Shown: positions 9,904 to 21,690, numbered from the stretch's first letter. The stretch: 64,000 nt of DNA from Chinchilla lanigera (GCF_000276665.1 NW_004955418.1:773169-837168); one strand, 5' to 3'. Numbers and translations: made by a program. The notes: a model not told the origin generated them from the letters alone.

Positions 9904-12900
9904 GTATGGAACCTCTATGTATCACTCCATGCCTTCTGCACAGCCCCTCTCCCCACAGCCTCTGACACCCTGGATGCTGCATGTTTGGTTTCCGTCCCCA
10001 AAATTGAAAGGGGATGATTCTACAACTCTCCCCTCACCAATCAAGATGTCCCAGCACAAACTGTGTTGACTTGGAGGCAGACTAGAGCTCATGAACAGCG
10101 GGGTACCCCACCAATGCACAGCAGCATCCTCGCTTAACAGGGGAGACCTCCTGGGGGGTGTCCCAAGCTTCGCACTCAGCGGCCTCCAGAGGACAGACTG
10201 GGCCCTGTCTGAACACAACCCCTTGGAGGGCCAGTACTGGGAACCACAGAAGCCTACTGTGGGGAGCTGTGCAGAGAGGCGTCCCTGTCCATCCTGCTTT
10301 ATTGCTGTTTCCTTTTCCCAGTTCCATTTCCATCATTTTTCATCTACATCAGGCTGGTAGCTAATAACTCCTCTTTGCCTTTGCGTCTGCTCCTGCCCAG
10401 TGTCTGTCTGCTGGGCTTTGCCATCTGCCTGAGACTGTCACTCCTTCTGTGATCTGTCCCCATAATGACATGTGCGTGCATCTGTGAGCAAGACCAGCAA
10501 GGGTCTGGGTTGGGCTGGCCTCTGGTGCCTGCCCCTTGCCTCCCAGCTCAGAATCTTACAAGTACCCCCTTGGCCCCCAAATACCACTTGGCCCCTAGAG
10601 GACTCCCTGGGACTCCTTGAGGATCAATGTTTCTAGATCTCTGGCTCTGTACCTGTTTCCAGGGGGGTTCTGCCCTGGCCCCCAGCGGCTAGAAGTGTCA
10701 CAGTAGGGGACATGCAGGACTGGGGGGGGGGCTTCTGTGGGGCAGGGCCTCAGATTTGGGGCAGAGCCTGCAGAAACACCAAGACTGTTCTCATAGCAGG
10801 TTTGGGGAGGCCCAGCTGTTCTCAGTGGAAGGCAGGGCTCGAAGTCTGCATGTTAGTGTCTGCGCGCAGGCTGCAGTGGCGTGGAGAGGGCGGGGTGGGG
10901 GCTCTATGGGCACCATGACTGTGGCAGGGAACAGAGGGTTGAATCTGCAAGTATGAGGGTGTGTGTGTGGGTGCGTGGGGAATGTGTCCACCTTGCACCT
11001 AGGTCTCGGAGCAGGACACTAGGGAATGGGGCGGTTGGGGGAGGTAGGATATATTGGGCTCAGTGTTGAGTGCTTATAGCTGGGGCTGCCAGGGTGCAGA
11101 GTGAGTGTGGGTATATACAGATGTGTGTCTGTATCTGAGAAGGAGTGGGGGGGTATGTGTACTTACTCCCCTACGCAACAGACATCCACTCTACACCAGA
11201 ACCTACCAGTCACGTGGTGTCCCTTCCCTGCTTTGTTCCTGAGGCAGGAAGAAGTAGGAAAAGCATCTGTGGCAGTAACTGCTATACAGAAAACAAACTT
11301 AAGGCCATAAACTACTGCCTAGCTGCAGCAGGGAGCTGCTATGGTCAAGGAAGGCTTTGGGAGTCAGCCCTAAGCAACTGGAGGCCAGGGTGAAGGAAGG
11401 GGATGCACAAGTAGAGAGATCGAGTGGTTGGAGGTGTGCCTTGGTTGGTGGATAGAGACTGCCAGTGGCTCCTGAGTCCCACAGACATGGTCAGAAGACC
11501 ACAGATGAGATCCAAAAGGAAGGCTGGGACCAGGTAACCAGGGGCTTTGGAGAACATGAAAAAGCCTTGGGGTTTTATCAAATTACAGGGGGAAGCAGAG
11601 GACTAAAATGGTATGCTTTATGGTTGTCAATAAATGTACCTCCGGGGGATAACAGCCAGAGCTAGAATTGGGGTTAGGACGAATGAAAGCCCCATCAGAA
11701 AGTGAGCATCTCCAGGTGAGACAGGCATCATTCTGGACTAAGCTGGAAGCGGCAGAAATGTCCATCGTGAGCCAGGTGTGGTGGCACACACCTGTAATCC
11801 CAGCACTCTGGGAGCCTGAAGCCCAAGAATCATAAACTCGAACCCAGCCTGTGTCAGCACGGGTCAGCAAGGGTCAAATGCACAGTCAGCAAGACCCTGA
11901 CTCAAAAGAAAAACTAAGACAGGCCTGGGAGTGTATGTTAGAGCAAAGGCACAGGATTCAATTTCTAGAAAAAAAAAAAAAAAAAAAAAATGGTCACAAT
12001 GGTCAGACCCAAGACCTACTTGAAAGGCAGAGCTGAGAGGACTTGCAGATGGACCAGGTATCAGGGGAGAATGGGGAAAAAGGGACCAATCAAGAATGAG
12101 TCTGTGTTGGGGCCTGAGCCACAGGACCAAAGTGCTGGGCTAATGAGAGAGGGTGAGCCAGGGAGCAGATGTGGAAAGAGGTGGAGAACCAAAGCCCTTG
12201 GATCCCTGGCTGATGCTCAGGGAGACCCCAGGGCAGGAGACAGAAGTAGCGAGAATGCTGACAGCTTGGATTCAAAGTCTGTCAGGATGAGATCACTAAG
12301 GGAGACAGGGCAGGTGGTGGAAAGAAAGACACCTGAGAGCCCTGGGGCCTCCTACCTTCCATCCTAAGCAGAAGAGAAGGAAGCAGCCACTAAGCCAGAA
12401 AGAGTAGCCCCCAAGACAGAAGCTGAGAGAGAGTGTCCACACAAAGGCCAGGGGCAATGGGCCCCAGGAGAGAGTCAGGTGACCACAAGACTTGGTAGTG
12501 TGGAGGCTGTCGTTGACCACAACCAGAGTGGTCTCCAAGGACTGCAGAGGACTGAGAAGGGGAGAAGGGGCCTAAGACAGAACTGCAGACACTGAGCTCA
12601 CATGGGATGGGTGGTAGAAGTCCAGCTGATGCCACCTGACAGGGGTTGAGCCTCCTGAGCATGTGCGTGCACAGTTACTGGAGTGTGTGCCGTATATGTG
12701 TGAATGAAAAGGGCACATCCATGACTCCAGCAGGCAGTCAGTGATGTGCATGTGCCTGGAGGGGGTGTACACAGCCCTGGAGTTGCTGGTCTGTGTGCCC
12801 ATGCATGGGAGATGCTGCAAGCCTTGGCTCTACCAAGGCATGGGGCCCCACCTCAGCTTACCCCTGAGCTGGGAAGAGGAGGCAAGGTGGAGCGGCCAGC

Positions 12901-13705
12901 CCAAAGGTGGGATGAAGGGGGCCTTGATCATAGCTGATGCTTTCACCTTCTGCTTTCTTTCCTCCTGGCTGTCTCTGTTTTAGAGGGGCGAGTTGGCCCC
13001 ACCAAGCATGTGGGGTAAGGAGAAGAGTCAAGGCTTTCTGTGGGCTTCACGTCCACAGTCACCCACCTCCCCAACAAGGGCAGGGGCTGTTCTTTGCCCA
13101 GAAGGGCAGCTCTAGGCACCAGCCTGCTGTGCTGCTGGCGGACTTCTTACCTGCAGGGACAGAAGTATGCAGTGGGCCGGGGCAGAACCTGACCAGGCCT
13201 TTCTCCCGTATCTTCCCTGGACCCTGTCTCCTTGTACCTGCTCCTGGCCCTGGCATCCCTCCTAAATCTAGCCTTGGGGGCTGGTGTGCAACAACCCCTC
13301 TTTGGGAAGGGAGGTGGCTAGGCCAGCCTTTTGCCCGGGTCTCTCTTCGCTGCTGAGGAACAACTCTCCAGCCATCAGGTTCTTTGCAGCTGCCAAACCA
13401 CCGTGGAGCAGGCAGAAGCTGGCCTGGCTGGGCTGCCCTCCCTTGCTTGATGGCCTTAGGCTCTTCGCCTCCCTCCATCTCCTTCTATTCCCGGCATTTT
13501 CACTCATGTGCTCAAGGCTGTCTTGGGGCCTGGGAGGGTGTGGCCAGGTCTAAGGGTAAGTGGGAGTTGGGGGAAGCGAAGGGAGTCCAGGAGCAGGCAG
13601 GAGGGGAGGGATGGCCAGCAGGCAGGACCTGGGCTGAGGGTGCCTAGTCACACCCCACGAGCTCTTCCTCCTGCCCCGCCCCTCATGTCTGGTCTGCCCC
13701 TGCAG
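9904..13705. other. NRG2 intron between microexon and transmembrane exon
   Basis: Apart from a B1-ID SINE at 11769-11991 I see only unique GC-rich intron. Long overlapping open frames on both strands around 12937-13507 have no splice support or recognisable product. Confidence 0.6.
11769..11991 (+). mobile_element. B1-ID chimeric SINE
   Basis: A B1-like left part ('gccaggtgtggtggcacaca', 'cctgtaatcccagcac') is followed by an ID-like tRNA-derived part ('agagcaaaggcacaggattc') and a poly(A) run of about 22. The fusion of 7SL-derived and tRNA-derived modules is typical of rodent genomes. Confidence 0.8.
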
Positions 13706-13808
13706 AAGCTGAGGAGCTATACCAGAAGAGGGTCCTGACCATCACCGGCATCTGCGTGGCTCTGCTGGTCGTGGGCATTGTCTGTGTGGTCGCCTACTGC
13801 AAGACCAA
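13706..13808 (+). CDS. NRG2: NRG2 transmembrane exon
   Basis: This 103-nt exon lies between CCCCTGCAG and GTAAGT. It encodes KAEELYQKR, the conserved juxtamembrane stalk, followed by a hydrophobic helix of about 22 residues (VLTITGICVALLVVGIVCVV) and the stop-transfer residues AYCKTK. The helix anchors the NRG2 precursor, with the EGF domain outside and a long tail in the cytoplasm. The first two bases complete a Lys codon after either EGF exon, or the Glu codon after the microexon. The last two bases start a Lys codon finished at 15984. The sequence agrees with NRG2 at nearly every position I can recall. Confidence 0.97.
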
Positions 13809-15399
13809 GTAAGTCTCAGGTGCTCAGGCCAGGGACAGAACAGGCCAGGGGATGGCCTCCAAGATGCTTTGTGAGGGACACACTCCACCCACACCCCACA
13901 CCCCACTGTGCCTACCCATAGCCCCCACAGCCTCGTGTCTCAAGCCTGAAGGGGCCTCTGCAGCTGTGGGCTTAAGGGGTTGGGCCAGGAAGCAGGGCCA
14001 GACACGGGGGAGACGGTCCCAGAGGACTGGGCCAAGGGGCTCATGGGCACAAGTTTCGGAAGAGGGTAGGTCTGGATTCAAACCCAGCTCTGCCGTTTCC
14101 CACGTGACCTTGAGCAGCCGGGGGCGGGGAGTGCTCTTGGGGCTCTCATGGGAATAGGCCTGGTGTGCACCTCTCAGGACCCGGAGGGCTTGAGAGGAAG
14201 GCACAGCTGACCCACAGGCTCCTAGAGCATGTGCTGTCTGATGGGAAGCGCTGAGGAAGAAAAGGGAAAAGCACCAAAAGGCTGCGTTCCGGAAAAGGCA
14301 GGTGCCTCAAAGGCCCTACCCGGCCCCACCCTGGGAGCAGTTGAAACAAGAGTACCGGAAGGTGGGGTTGGGCCACCACTTAGGGGACTGTGGGGGCAGC
14401 GGAACTTTGGGGAAGTCAGGCAAGTCAGGTGGAACAGCTAAAGCTGAAAGACAAGAGCAGCTGGGTGCAGCCACAGCCTGCAGTGGGACCAGCCCAGACT
14501 AGTTGGGGCAAAGGCCAAAGTCAAATAAGAGGGGCAAGAGGCTACAAACATAGCTGGGACCCACATGCCATAGGGCCGTGGGGCCAAGCTGGGGAGTCTA
14601 CAGGGAGCAGGGAGCCAAGAATGCTGTAGAGTGATACAGAAAAATATGTCTGTCACATCTGTTCATATCTGGAGGCCAAGGGTCAAGGCATAGCCATCCC
14701 TTTGGGGCAAACCTCTGGGTCCAGGATAAGTACACTCTAAGGCTTACTGGCCTTGCTGTGGATGAGTCCAGGACCAGACAGCCTGGTGGGGAGTAAGAAG
14801 GGAGTCGGGGCTCAAGACACTCCAAGGAGAGGACTGGACCTTAGAGGAAAAACTGAGTCCAAGAAGTGTGAAGAAAGCAACCCCCTCCGCATCTACTGTA
14901 TTCTGATCGCCACTCTGTCTACTCATTCGACACACATGCTTCCAGTCCCTGCTGGACACCAGGCCCTGCCCCCGCAGCCCAAAGGCACACAGCCAACATC
15001 CTAAGCAAGCAGTCCAGTGCCACAAGACATGTTTGGAGATCCCTCACCTCAGCTAGAGGGAAGGCAGTATTTTGCTGTGGAAGCAGCATTTAGGCTGGAG
15101 CCTGGGCAGTGACCAGGAGTTCTCAGGTGACACAGCAGAGACAGAAGTGCAGGTGAAGGACTAGCATGTGCACAGCCCTGAGGCCAGAGTGCAGAGGGTC
15201 AGAAAAAGGCTGTTCAAGGCTTCAGGAAGCCGGGGTGGAGACAATGCAGCAAGAGACTCTCTCGGGAGGGCTCAGGGGGAGAAAGGGGACATGGGGGCCA
15301 GGGAAGGGTTTTAGACAGAGGAGTCACACGCTTAGAATTGTTTATTATAAAATAGATTTATCCAACATTTAAAATATGCTAATATAAAGTAATCCTGCA

Positions 15400-15610
15400 G
15401 GCCCTGGCTCCCTAGTCACAGCACCCTGTTTTATTTTCTTCATAAAACTTTACTGAAAACATCTACTTCACTTATTTGCTTATGTGTTTACCATCTGCTA
15501 CCCTACTGGCCTGCAGGCTGTAGAAAGCAGGGACCATGTCTCTCTTTCCTGCTCCAAAGCAGTGTCTAGCCACGGTCAAAACACAGTAAACACTGAGTGC
15601 ATGAATGAGG
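15400..15610 (+). repeat. L2 LINE 3'-end remnant
   Basis: The succession 'ctgcaggctgtagaaagcagggaccatg', 'cagtgtctagccacg' and 'acacagtaaacactgagtgcatgaatga' follows the typical L2 3' end in sense orientation, with moderate divergence. Confidence 0.6.
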
Positions 15611-15785
15611 CTGGGAAGGAGGAGGAGAGGCAGGGTGTCGGCACTGGGCATGAGCCGCTTACATTCTGTAATGGTCGCTGGCCTTTGGAATTGGCTTTAC
15701 AGAAGGGGAAAGTGAAACATGAGGCACTTCTGTAAGTGCCCGGGACACACAGCCAGAAAGTGGTGGGGTTCCCTGCCATGCAGGG

Positions 15786-15938
15786 AAGAAAATGTAGGAA
15801 AGGGACTGGGGATTTAGCTCAGCGGCAAAAGCGCCTGCCTGGCATGCGCAAGGTCGTGAGTTGAGTTCCTAGTGCCGGAGAAAAACCAAAAAACCAAAAA
15901 AAAAAAAAAAAGAAAGAAAGAAAGAAAATGTAGGAAAG
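15786..15938 (+). mobile_element. ID-family SINE with intact target-site duplications
   Basis: The body (15803-15921) begins 'gactggggatttagctcagc', contains a tRNA-like A box and a B-box-like segment ('gtcgtgagttgagttcc') and ends in an A-rich tail with GAAA units. It is flanked by identical 17-bp direct repeats at 15786-15802 and 15922-15938. The perfect duplications and regular structure indicate a fairly recent L1-mediated insertion. Its right end is only 45 nt from the acceptor of the next NRG2 exon. Confidence 0.9.
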
Positions 15939-15983
15939 TTCACTATGAGAGAAGATGTGAGCTCATCCTCCCTTCCTGTGCAG

Positions 15984-16107
15984 AAAACAGCGGAAGCAGA
16001 TGCATAACCACCTCAGGCAGAACATGTGCCCAGCCCACCAAAACCGCAGCCTGGCCAACGGGCCCAGCCACCCCCGACTGGACCCCGAGGAAATCCAGAT
16101 GGCAGAT
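15984..16107 (+). CDS. NRG2: NRG2 cytoplasmic-tail exon 1
   Basis: A 124-nt exon follows CTTCCTGTGCAG and ends at GTGAGT. It encodes KQRKQMHNHLRQNMCPAHQ, then a segment ending PRLDPEEIQMAD. It begins the neuregulin intracellular domain with a basic, stop-transfer-like cluster just inside the membrane. It completes the Lys codon started in the transmembrane exon and ends in phase 0. Confidence 0.97.
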
Positions 16108-16429
16108 GTGAGTAGTGTTCCAGGCCCCCCCTGAGCCCTTGCTGGATACCCAGCCTTCTCCTTCCCCTTGCAAGGAAGGGCCAGGGCAGCAGCCAGCCCA
16201 TCCCACCATCAGCCTGCTAGGCACTGACACACCAGGACAGCTGGCCTTGCCTCCAGTAAGGGGGACTGATTTTCTAAGCCATCATTGCTCCAACAGCAGG
16301 TCACTTCCCACCTACTGGATTACCTCCCAGCCTAGAGCTCAGCGTTCATCACTTTCTCGTCCTCGCTGGGAAAGAGGGCCAGTGTGGTCCCCATCACTAA
16401 CTCCTACCCCAACTGTCTGTCTGTCCCAG

Positions 16430-16557
16430 TACATCTCCAAGAATGTGCCAGCCACAGACCACGTCATCCGGAGGGAAACTGAGACCACCTTCTCTGGGAG
16501 CCACTCCTGTTCTCCTTCTCACCACTGCTCCACAGCCACGCCCACCTCCAGCCACAG
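16430..16557 (+). CDS. NRG2: NRG2 cytoplasmic-tail exon 2
   Basis: A 128-nt exon starts after TGTCCCAG and ends before GTGGGC. It encodes YISKNVPATDHVIRRETET followed by a Ser/His/Thr-rich stretch ending TSSH and two bases of an Arg codon. This is part of the conserved neuregulin intracellular domain. Reading on past the donor stays open for about 50 codons, but those residues do not resemble NRG2 and are intron. Confidence 0.97.
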
Positions 16558-17113
16558 GTGGGCACGGCCAAGGCCCACAGAAATGTGTAGATTCCTGTCC
16601 TTTCATTCCAGCGTCCAGAGCTATCCGACACCCTCTCCTGAATTTGCCACAGAAATCCAAGTCCACCGGGCCCTTCTCTTCAGAACCAGGGTGGCCTGTC
16701 CACACAAGCATTAAAGCTCAGACAGCGCAAGAAATAGCATGGCTGGGCCCTCCTCTCCTGGGGAACACCATGGTGTAGCCAAGGCCCCACACATAGACCA
16801 CTGAGGCTGGGCTCCTGAGGTGGGGACTAAAGACCATGGCAGTGGAAGAGTCTGGGGCAGGCAGGGACTCCGAGGCAAGGCTTGGGTGCTGGTTTCAGCG
16901 GGGAGAGGAAAAGGACTCTGCACACTGCAGCTCACCATCCACAGGACCCCAGCCGTCCTCCCCCACTATTTACAATACTCCATGAGTCCACCGTGGAAAC
17001 ACCAGTGAGCCAAGGGGGCCCAGCATAGGATGAAGAAGCAGGGTGGGGCTGGCCATGGACCACACCTGTTGGGCCACTCTGACCCCTCACCTCACCCCGT
17101 TTGGCTTCCCCAG

Positions 17114-17341
17114 ACACGAGAGCCACACGTGGAGCCTGGAGCGATCTGAGAGCCTGACCTCCGACTCCCAGTCAGGCATCATGCTGTCATCAGTGGGCAC
17201 CAGCAAGTGCAACAGCCCCGCGTGTGTGGAGGCCCGGGCTCGGCGGGTGGCGGCCTACAGCCTGGAAGAGCGGGGCAGGGCTGCCATGCCACCCTACCAC
17301 GACTCCGTGGACTCCCTGCACGACTCCCCACACAGTGAGAG
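17114..17341 (+). CDS. NRG2: NRG2 cytoplasmic-tail exon 3
   Basis: A 228-nt exon lies between CTTCCCCAG and GTCAGT. It completes the Arg codon, then encodes HESHTWSLERSESLTSDSQS and a region ending DSVDSLHDSPHSE. The serine-rich segment is highly conserved in neuregulin tails. Near AAYSLEERGRAAMPPYHD it differs at several positions from the human protein as I recall it, which is ordinary lineage divergence. It leaves two bases of an Arg codon for the terminal exon. Confidence 0.96.
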
Positions 17342-19779
17342 GTCAGTCCCAATCCCCGACCTGGGCCCACTTTGGCCAAAGGGCTGGTCCTCAGGGGACC
17401 TCAGAGACACTGAGAGAGCCTTGTCTGTACTGTTCAGGTGGCCCAACAAGGTCTCAGGTTAAGCAGTCTGCTGGGGGCATTCAGTGCGTGAGGGACAGAC
17501 TGACCACAAGTTGGGCCAGTGGACCTGGTGTAGTTGACCACCTAGCTTACCTCTCATGCTGAGACAGTTGTCAGAGTTGGTGGGAATGTTAATAACTGCA
17601 CTGGACTATTGGGAACAAGGGGCTGTTTCAGACAACTAGTACCTATGGCTGCCTAACCCAGACCACCTAGAAGTCCCATGTCCCTGTAGACGCAGAAAGA
17701 CACAAAGGCTGAGTAGACTGGAGGGTGGGGAGGGAGGTGGCCTTTGAGGACACTGACCAGTGCAGGACAGACAAAAGCCAAGACTGCACACTGGCCCTGG
17801 CAGCATCAGCAACAAGGCCGCAGTGTTCAAGGCCCTGTTGAGCTCCTGAACAACGGACGCAGGGTGAGCCAGGAAACTCCCCTTCTTCCCTGACTCTGGG
17901 AGTCATGCGGCCCAGCCCATACTTCGCTCAGCCCCCATGTGGCCCTCTTCAAGTCAGGTCTGTGGGAGCAGAGTATGAGAAGGAGCACTGTAGGAAGAGC
18001 TCCAGGGTGGGGAGGCAGTTAAGGAATAGATCACCTCCCACTCTCCACTCCACATATGCCACACCAGGCCTGGCTGGGCAACCAGAGATGGCCCACCTGG
18101 TCCTGCTCCTGAAGAGCTCCCACCCAGGCACAAACCACTGAGGCTCACAGCAGCCTACAGAAGTACTAGGTGCCAGACATCACACCAAGGCAGAGAAACC
18201 CAGTCCAACTGCTCTAGGAGACAGCCAGGTTTTTCAAGACCAACTTTCCAGCTCCACCACCCTCTGTACCTTTTCCCTCTGTGGTAGATCAGGAGCACAA
18301 TACCTCACGTGCATGGTTCCAAGAGAACACACACAGAGCTCTGTGCTTCAGACCTGTGGCTACTGTCACCAGGAGTGCCACAGAACTAGGGCTCCTTAAG
18401 GACTGGTGAGAAGAGAAGGCGAAAAGTAGAGGGATGGGCAAGGAAAGCCTCACAGACAGGGAGCCACTGCAGCTGTCCCAGCAGAGGCACTGAGAACATG
18501 GTTGGTGAGCAAGATGCCCGGAGCAGGGCTATGGGGAGCAGTGGAGTTGGGTCCAAACAGGGAGGCTGGGCCTTCTGCTTGGAGGTGGAGCCTGGATGGA
18601 TTCAACAGAAGAGCCTCCGCTGCGGAGCTGGAGTAGTCTTTTAAAAGATCACCCTGGAAACTGCACAGAGTGAAGGAGCAACCCTGGGGTGAGATCGTTC
18701 CCAGTGCCCCGGGAGGGAGTGGAGCCTTCGCTCCAGAAGAGGGAGAAGGTAGAACTTGGCGGCTAGTCAGGTCTGCAGGGGAGAGCCAGGCAGACTGTAA
18801 CAGAGAGAGTGGGCCGGTTCCAGAGAGCATGCAGGTGCCTGCCAGTGCTGTCCGGGAGAGGAACACAGAAGTGTGTGCTCCACATCCTAAAGTAGGCAGT
18901 GGTGGGGCAAGAGGCGGATAGGCTCACAGGGGACAAAGGGCCAGGTACCAGGACCCAGACTGGGAGGTGTTGGCAAGGGCAGCTTTTGAAGAAACCAGAG
19001 GTCGTTGGTCCAAGCACAGACACCTCAGTAAAGCTGAGGACCCGGCCTGGGGTGTGAGTGCTCACTTCCCTAAAGCAGCGTTCAGCTTTCATACAGGAAT
19101 ATGCCTGGTGCAGCACACAGCTGTGACCCCAGCTCCTTAAGAGGCTGAGACAGGAGATTTCAGGCGCAAGATGAGCCTGGGCAACTCAGCAAGCCCTGTC
19201 TCAAGATATTTGTGAAAGGGCTGTGACGGTGTAGCTCAGTGGTAGCTCCTGAGTCAACCACAGTGTATAGGAGCAGTCCCCCCTCACGGAAGCCATGGGC
19301 CATGGGCCATGGGCTGAACTGTCTGGAGCACAGTGAGTCCCGCTCACAGGGGTATCTGAAGGAGGACTAGTGAATTTTGGAATTGGCGGTATGTGTCATG
19401 GTTCCCGCTTGGCTTCAGTTCAAATGCTAGCTCTCCACTTCCTAGCTATGTCCGTGTCTCGGTTTGTGTATAGTATGCCCCTAACCAGAATTACTGTATT
19501 AGATGAGATCGGACAGGTAAAATGCCCAGCCTAAACCCACGACTGTGAGCATCGCCTCAGTTCACGGAGCAATGCCAAGTTCACGGAGAACTACAACAGG
19601 CTGGGCCATTTCCAATACATTTCTACAATCACCCCGACATCACAGTGGTTATCGCGTGTAACGGTACGCAGACAGGCGGGAGAATTACCGCAGGCTCCCT
19701 CGCAAAAAGGTTGCTTCTGGCGGGGGGTACGCTGACTCCCACCCGCGACCCCCGGCCCACGCCTCTGCCTCTCCCGCAG
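17342..19779. other. NRG2 last intron
   Basis: Unique-looking GC-rich intron with a B1-ID SINE at about 19100-19290. A triplicated 'gggccat' unit lies near 19292-19316. No exon is supported. Confidence 0.6.
19100..19290 (+). mobile_element. B1-ID chimeric SINE, diverged
   Basis: A B1-like part ('gcctggtgcagcacacagct', 'gaggctgagacaggaga') is followed by an ID-like part ('gtgtagctcagtggtagctc') without a clear tail. The fusion architecture is the same as at 11769-11991. Confidence 0.7.
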
Positions 19780-20585
19780 GTACGTGTCGGCCCTGACCAC
19801 GCCCGCGCGCCTCTCGCCGGTGGACTTCCACTACTCGCTGGCCACGCAGGTGCCGACCTTCGAGATCACGTCGCCCAACTCGGCGCACGCTGTTTCGCTG
19901 CCGCCGGCCGCGCCCATCAGCTACCGCCTGGCAGAGCAGCAGCCGCTCCTGCGGCACCCGGCACCGCCCGGCCCCGGGCCAGGTCCCGGGCCCGGCGCGG
20001 ACATGCAGCGCAGCTACGACAGCTACTACTACCCCGCCCCCGGGCCCGNNNNNNNNNNNNNNNNNNNNNNNNNNNNNNNNNNNNNNNNNNNNNNNNNNNN
20101 NNNNNNNNNNNNNNNNNNNNNNNNNNNNNNNNNNNNNNNNNNNNNNNNNNNNNNNNNNNNNNNNNNNNNNNNNNNNNNNNNNNNNNNNNNNNNNNNNNNN
20201 NNNNNNNNNNNNNNNNNNNNNNNNNNNNNNNNNNNNNNNNNNNNNNNNNNNNNNNNNNNNNNNNNNNNNNNNNNNNNNNNNNNNNNNNNNNNNNNNNNNN
20301 NNNNNNNNNNNNNNNNNNNNNNNNNNNNNNNNNNNNNNNNNNNNNNNNNNNNNNNNNNNNNNGGACGACGACGCGGACGACGCGGACGGGGCGCTGGCTG
20401 CCGAGAGCACGCCTTTCCTCGGCCTGCGCGCCGCGCACGACGCGCTGCGCTCGGACTCGCCGCCGCTGTGCCCGGCGGCCGACAGCAGGACTTACTACTC
20501 CCTGGACAGCCACAGCACACGGGCCAGCAGCAGACACAGCCGCGGGCCGCCGGCGCGGGCCAAGCAGGACTCGGCGCCCCTCTAG
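19780..20585 (+). CDS. NRG2: NRG2 terminal coding exon, interrupted by an assembly gap
   Basis: After CTCTCCCGCAG the exon completes an Arg codon and encodes YVSALTTPARLSPVDFHYS, a Pro/Ala-rich part and a (GP)n run, up to DSYYYPAPGP at the gap edge. After the gap it encodes DDDADDADGALAAESTPFLG and finishes AKQDSAPL with TAG at 20583-20585. This is the C-terminal half of the neuregulin intracellular domain. The gap (20049-20362) removes roughly 100 codons. Upstream codons start at positions congruent with 19781, but downstream codons start at 20364, one base out of register. The true missing length must therefore be 1 modulo 3, not 314. I read this as an assembly estimate and not a frameshift in the gene. 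Confidence 0.93.
20049..20362. other. Assembly gap of 314 N
   Basis: An unsequenced run lies inside the last NRG2 exon, between very GC-rich edges (GGGCCCGG-type sequence before it, GACGACGACGCGG after it). The missing part should encode the arginine-rich and serine-rich central part of the C-terminal tail. Confidence 0.99.
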
Positions 20586-20665
20586 GCGCGCCGCCCGCCG
20601 CCCGCCCGCGCGCCCCACTGGCCGGAGACAGAGACCGCCGACTGGAGAGAGGAGGGCAAAACAGA

Positions 20666-20671
20666 AATAAA
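20666..20671 (+). terminator. Proximal polyadenylation signal AATAAA (NRG2)
   Basis: A canonical hexamer 80 nt after the stop codon. It could give a very short 3'UTR form, but no strong GT-rich element follows directly, so I rank it below the distal site. Confidence 0.45.
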
Positions 20672-21690
20672 AATATTTTTATTTTCTATAAAAGGAAAAA
20701 AGTATAACAAAATGTTTTATTTTCATTTTAGCAAAAATTGTCTTATAATACTAGCTAACGGCAAAGACGTTTTTATAGGGAAACTATTTATATGTAACAT
20801 CCTGATTTACAGCTTCAGAAAAAAAAGAAACAAAAAAAAAAAGAGAGATGGGCCAATTTTTTGACTCTTTACTAGAAACCTATATTGTGGTGCCTTTTGC
20901 TGTACGCTATTCTGGGGCTCCTGGAGAGGTCCGGGCTGCGCGGAGTCGGGTTGGGGGTGGTCCCGAGTTGGAGGGGGACGAGGGAAAGCAGGGGCAGAAG
21001 CGGGTAGGCAGTGAGCAAGAAACTGCAGTCAGAAGTAGCTTTGCCCCCGGGCCAGATCTGGAGTCCCGGGCCGCCTGCCGGAGAGGGCAGGATCCTAAGC
21101 TTAGAGCTGGAAGTGGTGTCAGGTAACTTCCAGGGAGAGACACAAAGGCCCAGCGACAGCAACCAGAATGGGGAGGGACCCTTCCCGCTCTTCACAGCTG
21201 CTAAAAGAGAACAGAGAAAGAGGTTTCCCCAACAGCCTGGCCCAGGGAGGGGGCAGCTCTGCCAGGGGCCCAATGTTCACAGCTCCTCCTCCCCTTCGGC
21301 CTCCAGGACGCCCTCTGTCCTCTGCAGCACCTTCGTTTACAGGTCGTCTTTTCTATTTTATGCCTGCATGTCCTTTGCATTTCAGATTCTTTAGATTGGA
21401 TGCATGGTCACGCTGGGACCGAGAAGAGCCACTCCACAGTGTATTCTATTCCCGTTAGCAATAAAATCACACCATTTCTCACAGCCAGTCCCCAACCCAC
21501 CTATGACTTCCATTCCCTCTCCAGTCTTGCCCTCCCCAACCCTCAAAACTGGATCCAATGCTAATTTGTCCAAAAAAAAAAAAAAAAAAGGCAATTGTTT
21601 AAAAAAAAATTCTCAACAGAAACAAATGGGAACCCTGCCCTGAAATGTCCGAACACCTGACTGTTGACACTTGAACATTTTTATATTATA

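Larger units (their letters stand above)
13809..15983. other. NRG2 intron downstream of the transmembrane exon
   Basis: Contains an L2 3'-end remnant (15400-15610) and a recent ID SINE (15803-15921) lying very close to the next acceptor. A weak MIR-like patch lies near 14060-14130. No exon is supported. Confidence 0.6.

Noticed and set aside
12937..13507. Overlapping 139-codon frames on + and - strands
   Set aside because: GC-rich intron. No splice sites, no recognisable residues, and coding on both strands at once is implausible.
16558..16714. Continuation of the NRG2 frame past 16557
   Set aside because: A proper donor (GTGGGC) ends the exon and the extra residues are unlike NRG2, whereas splicing to 17114 restores the known sequence.
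19645..20670. Long open frames of 163-341 codons on both strands across the N gap
   Set aside because: Only the NRG2 frame (codons in register with 19781, then with 20364) matches a known protein. The others are GC-rich shadow frames extended through Ns.
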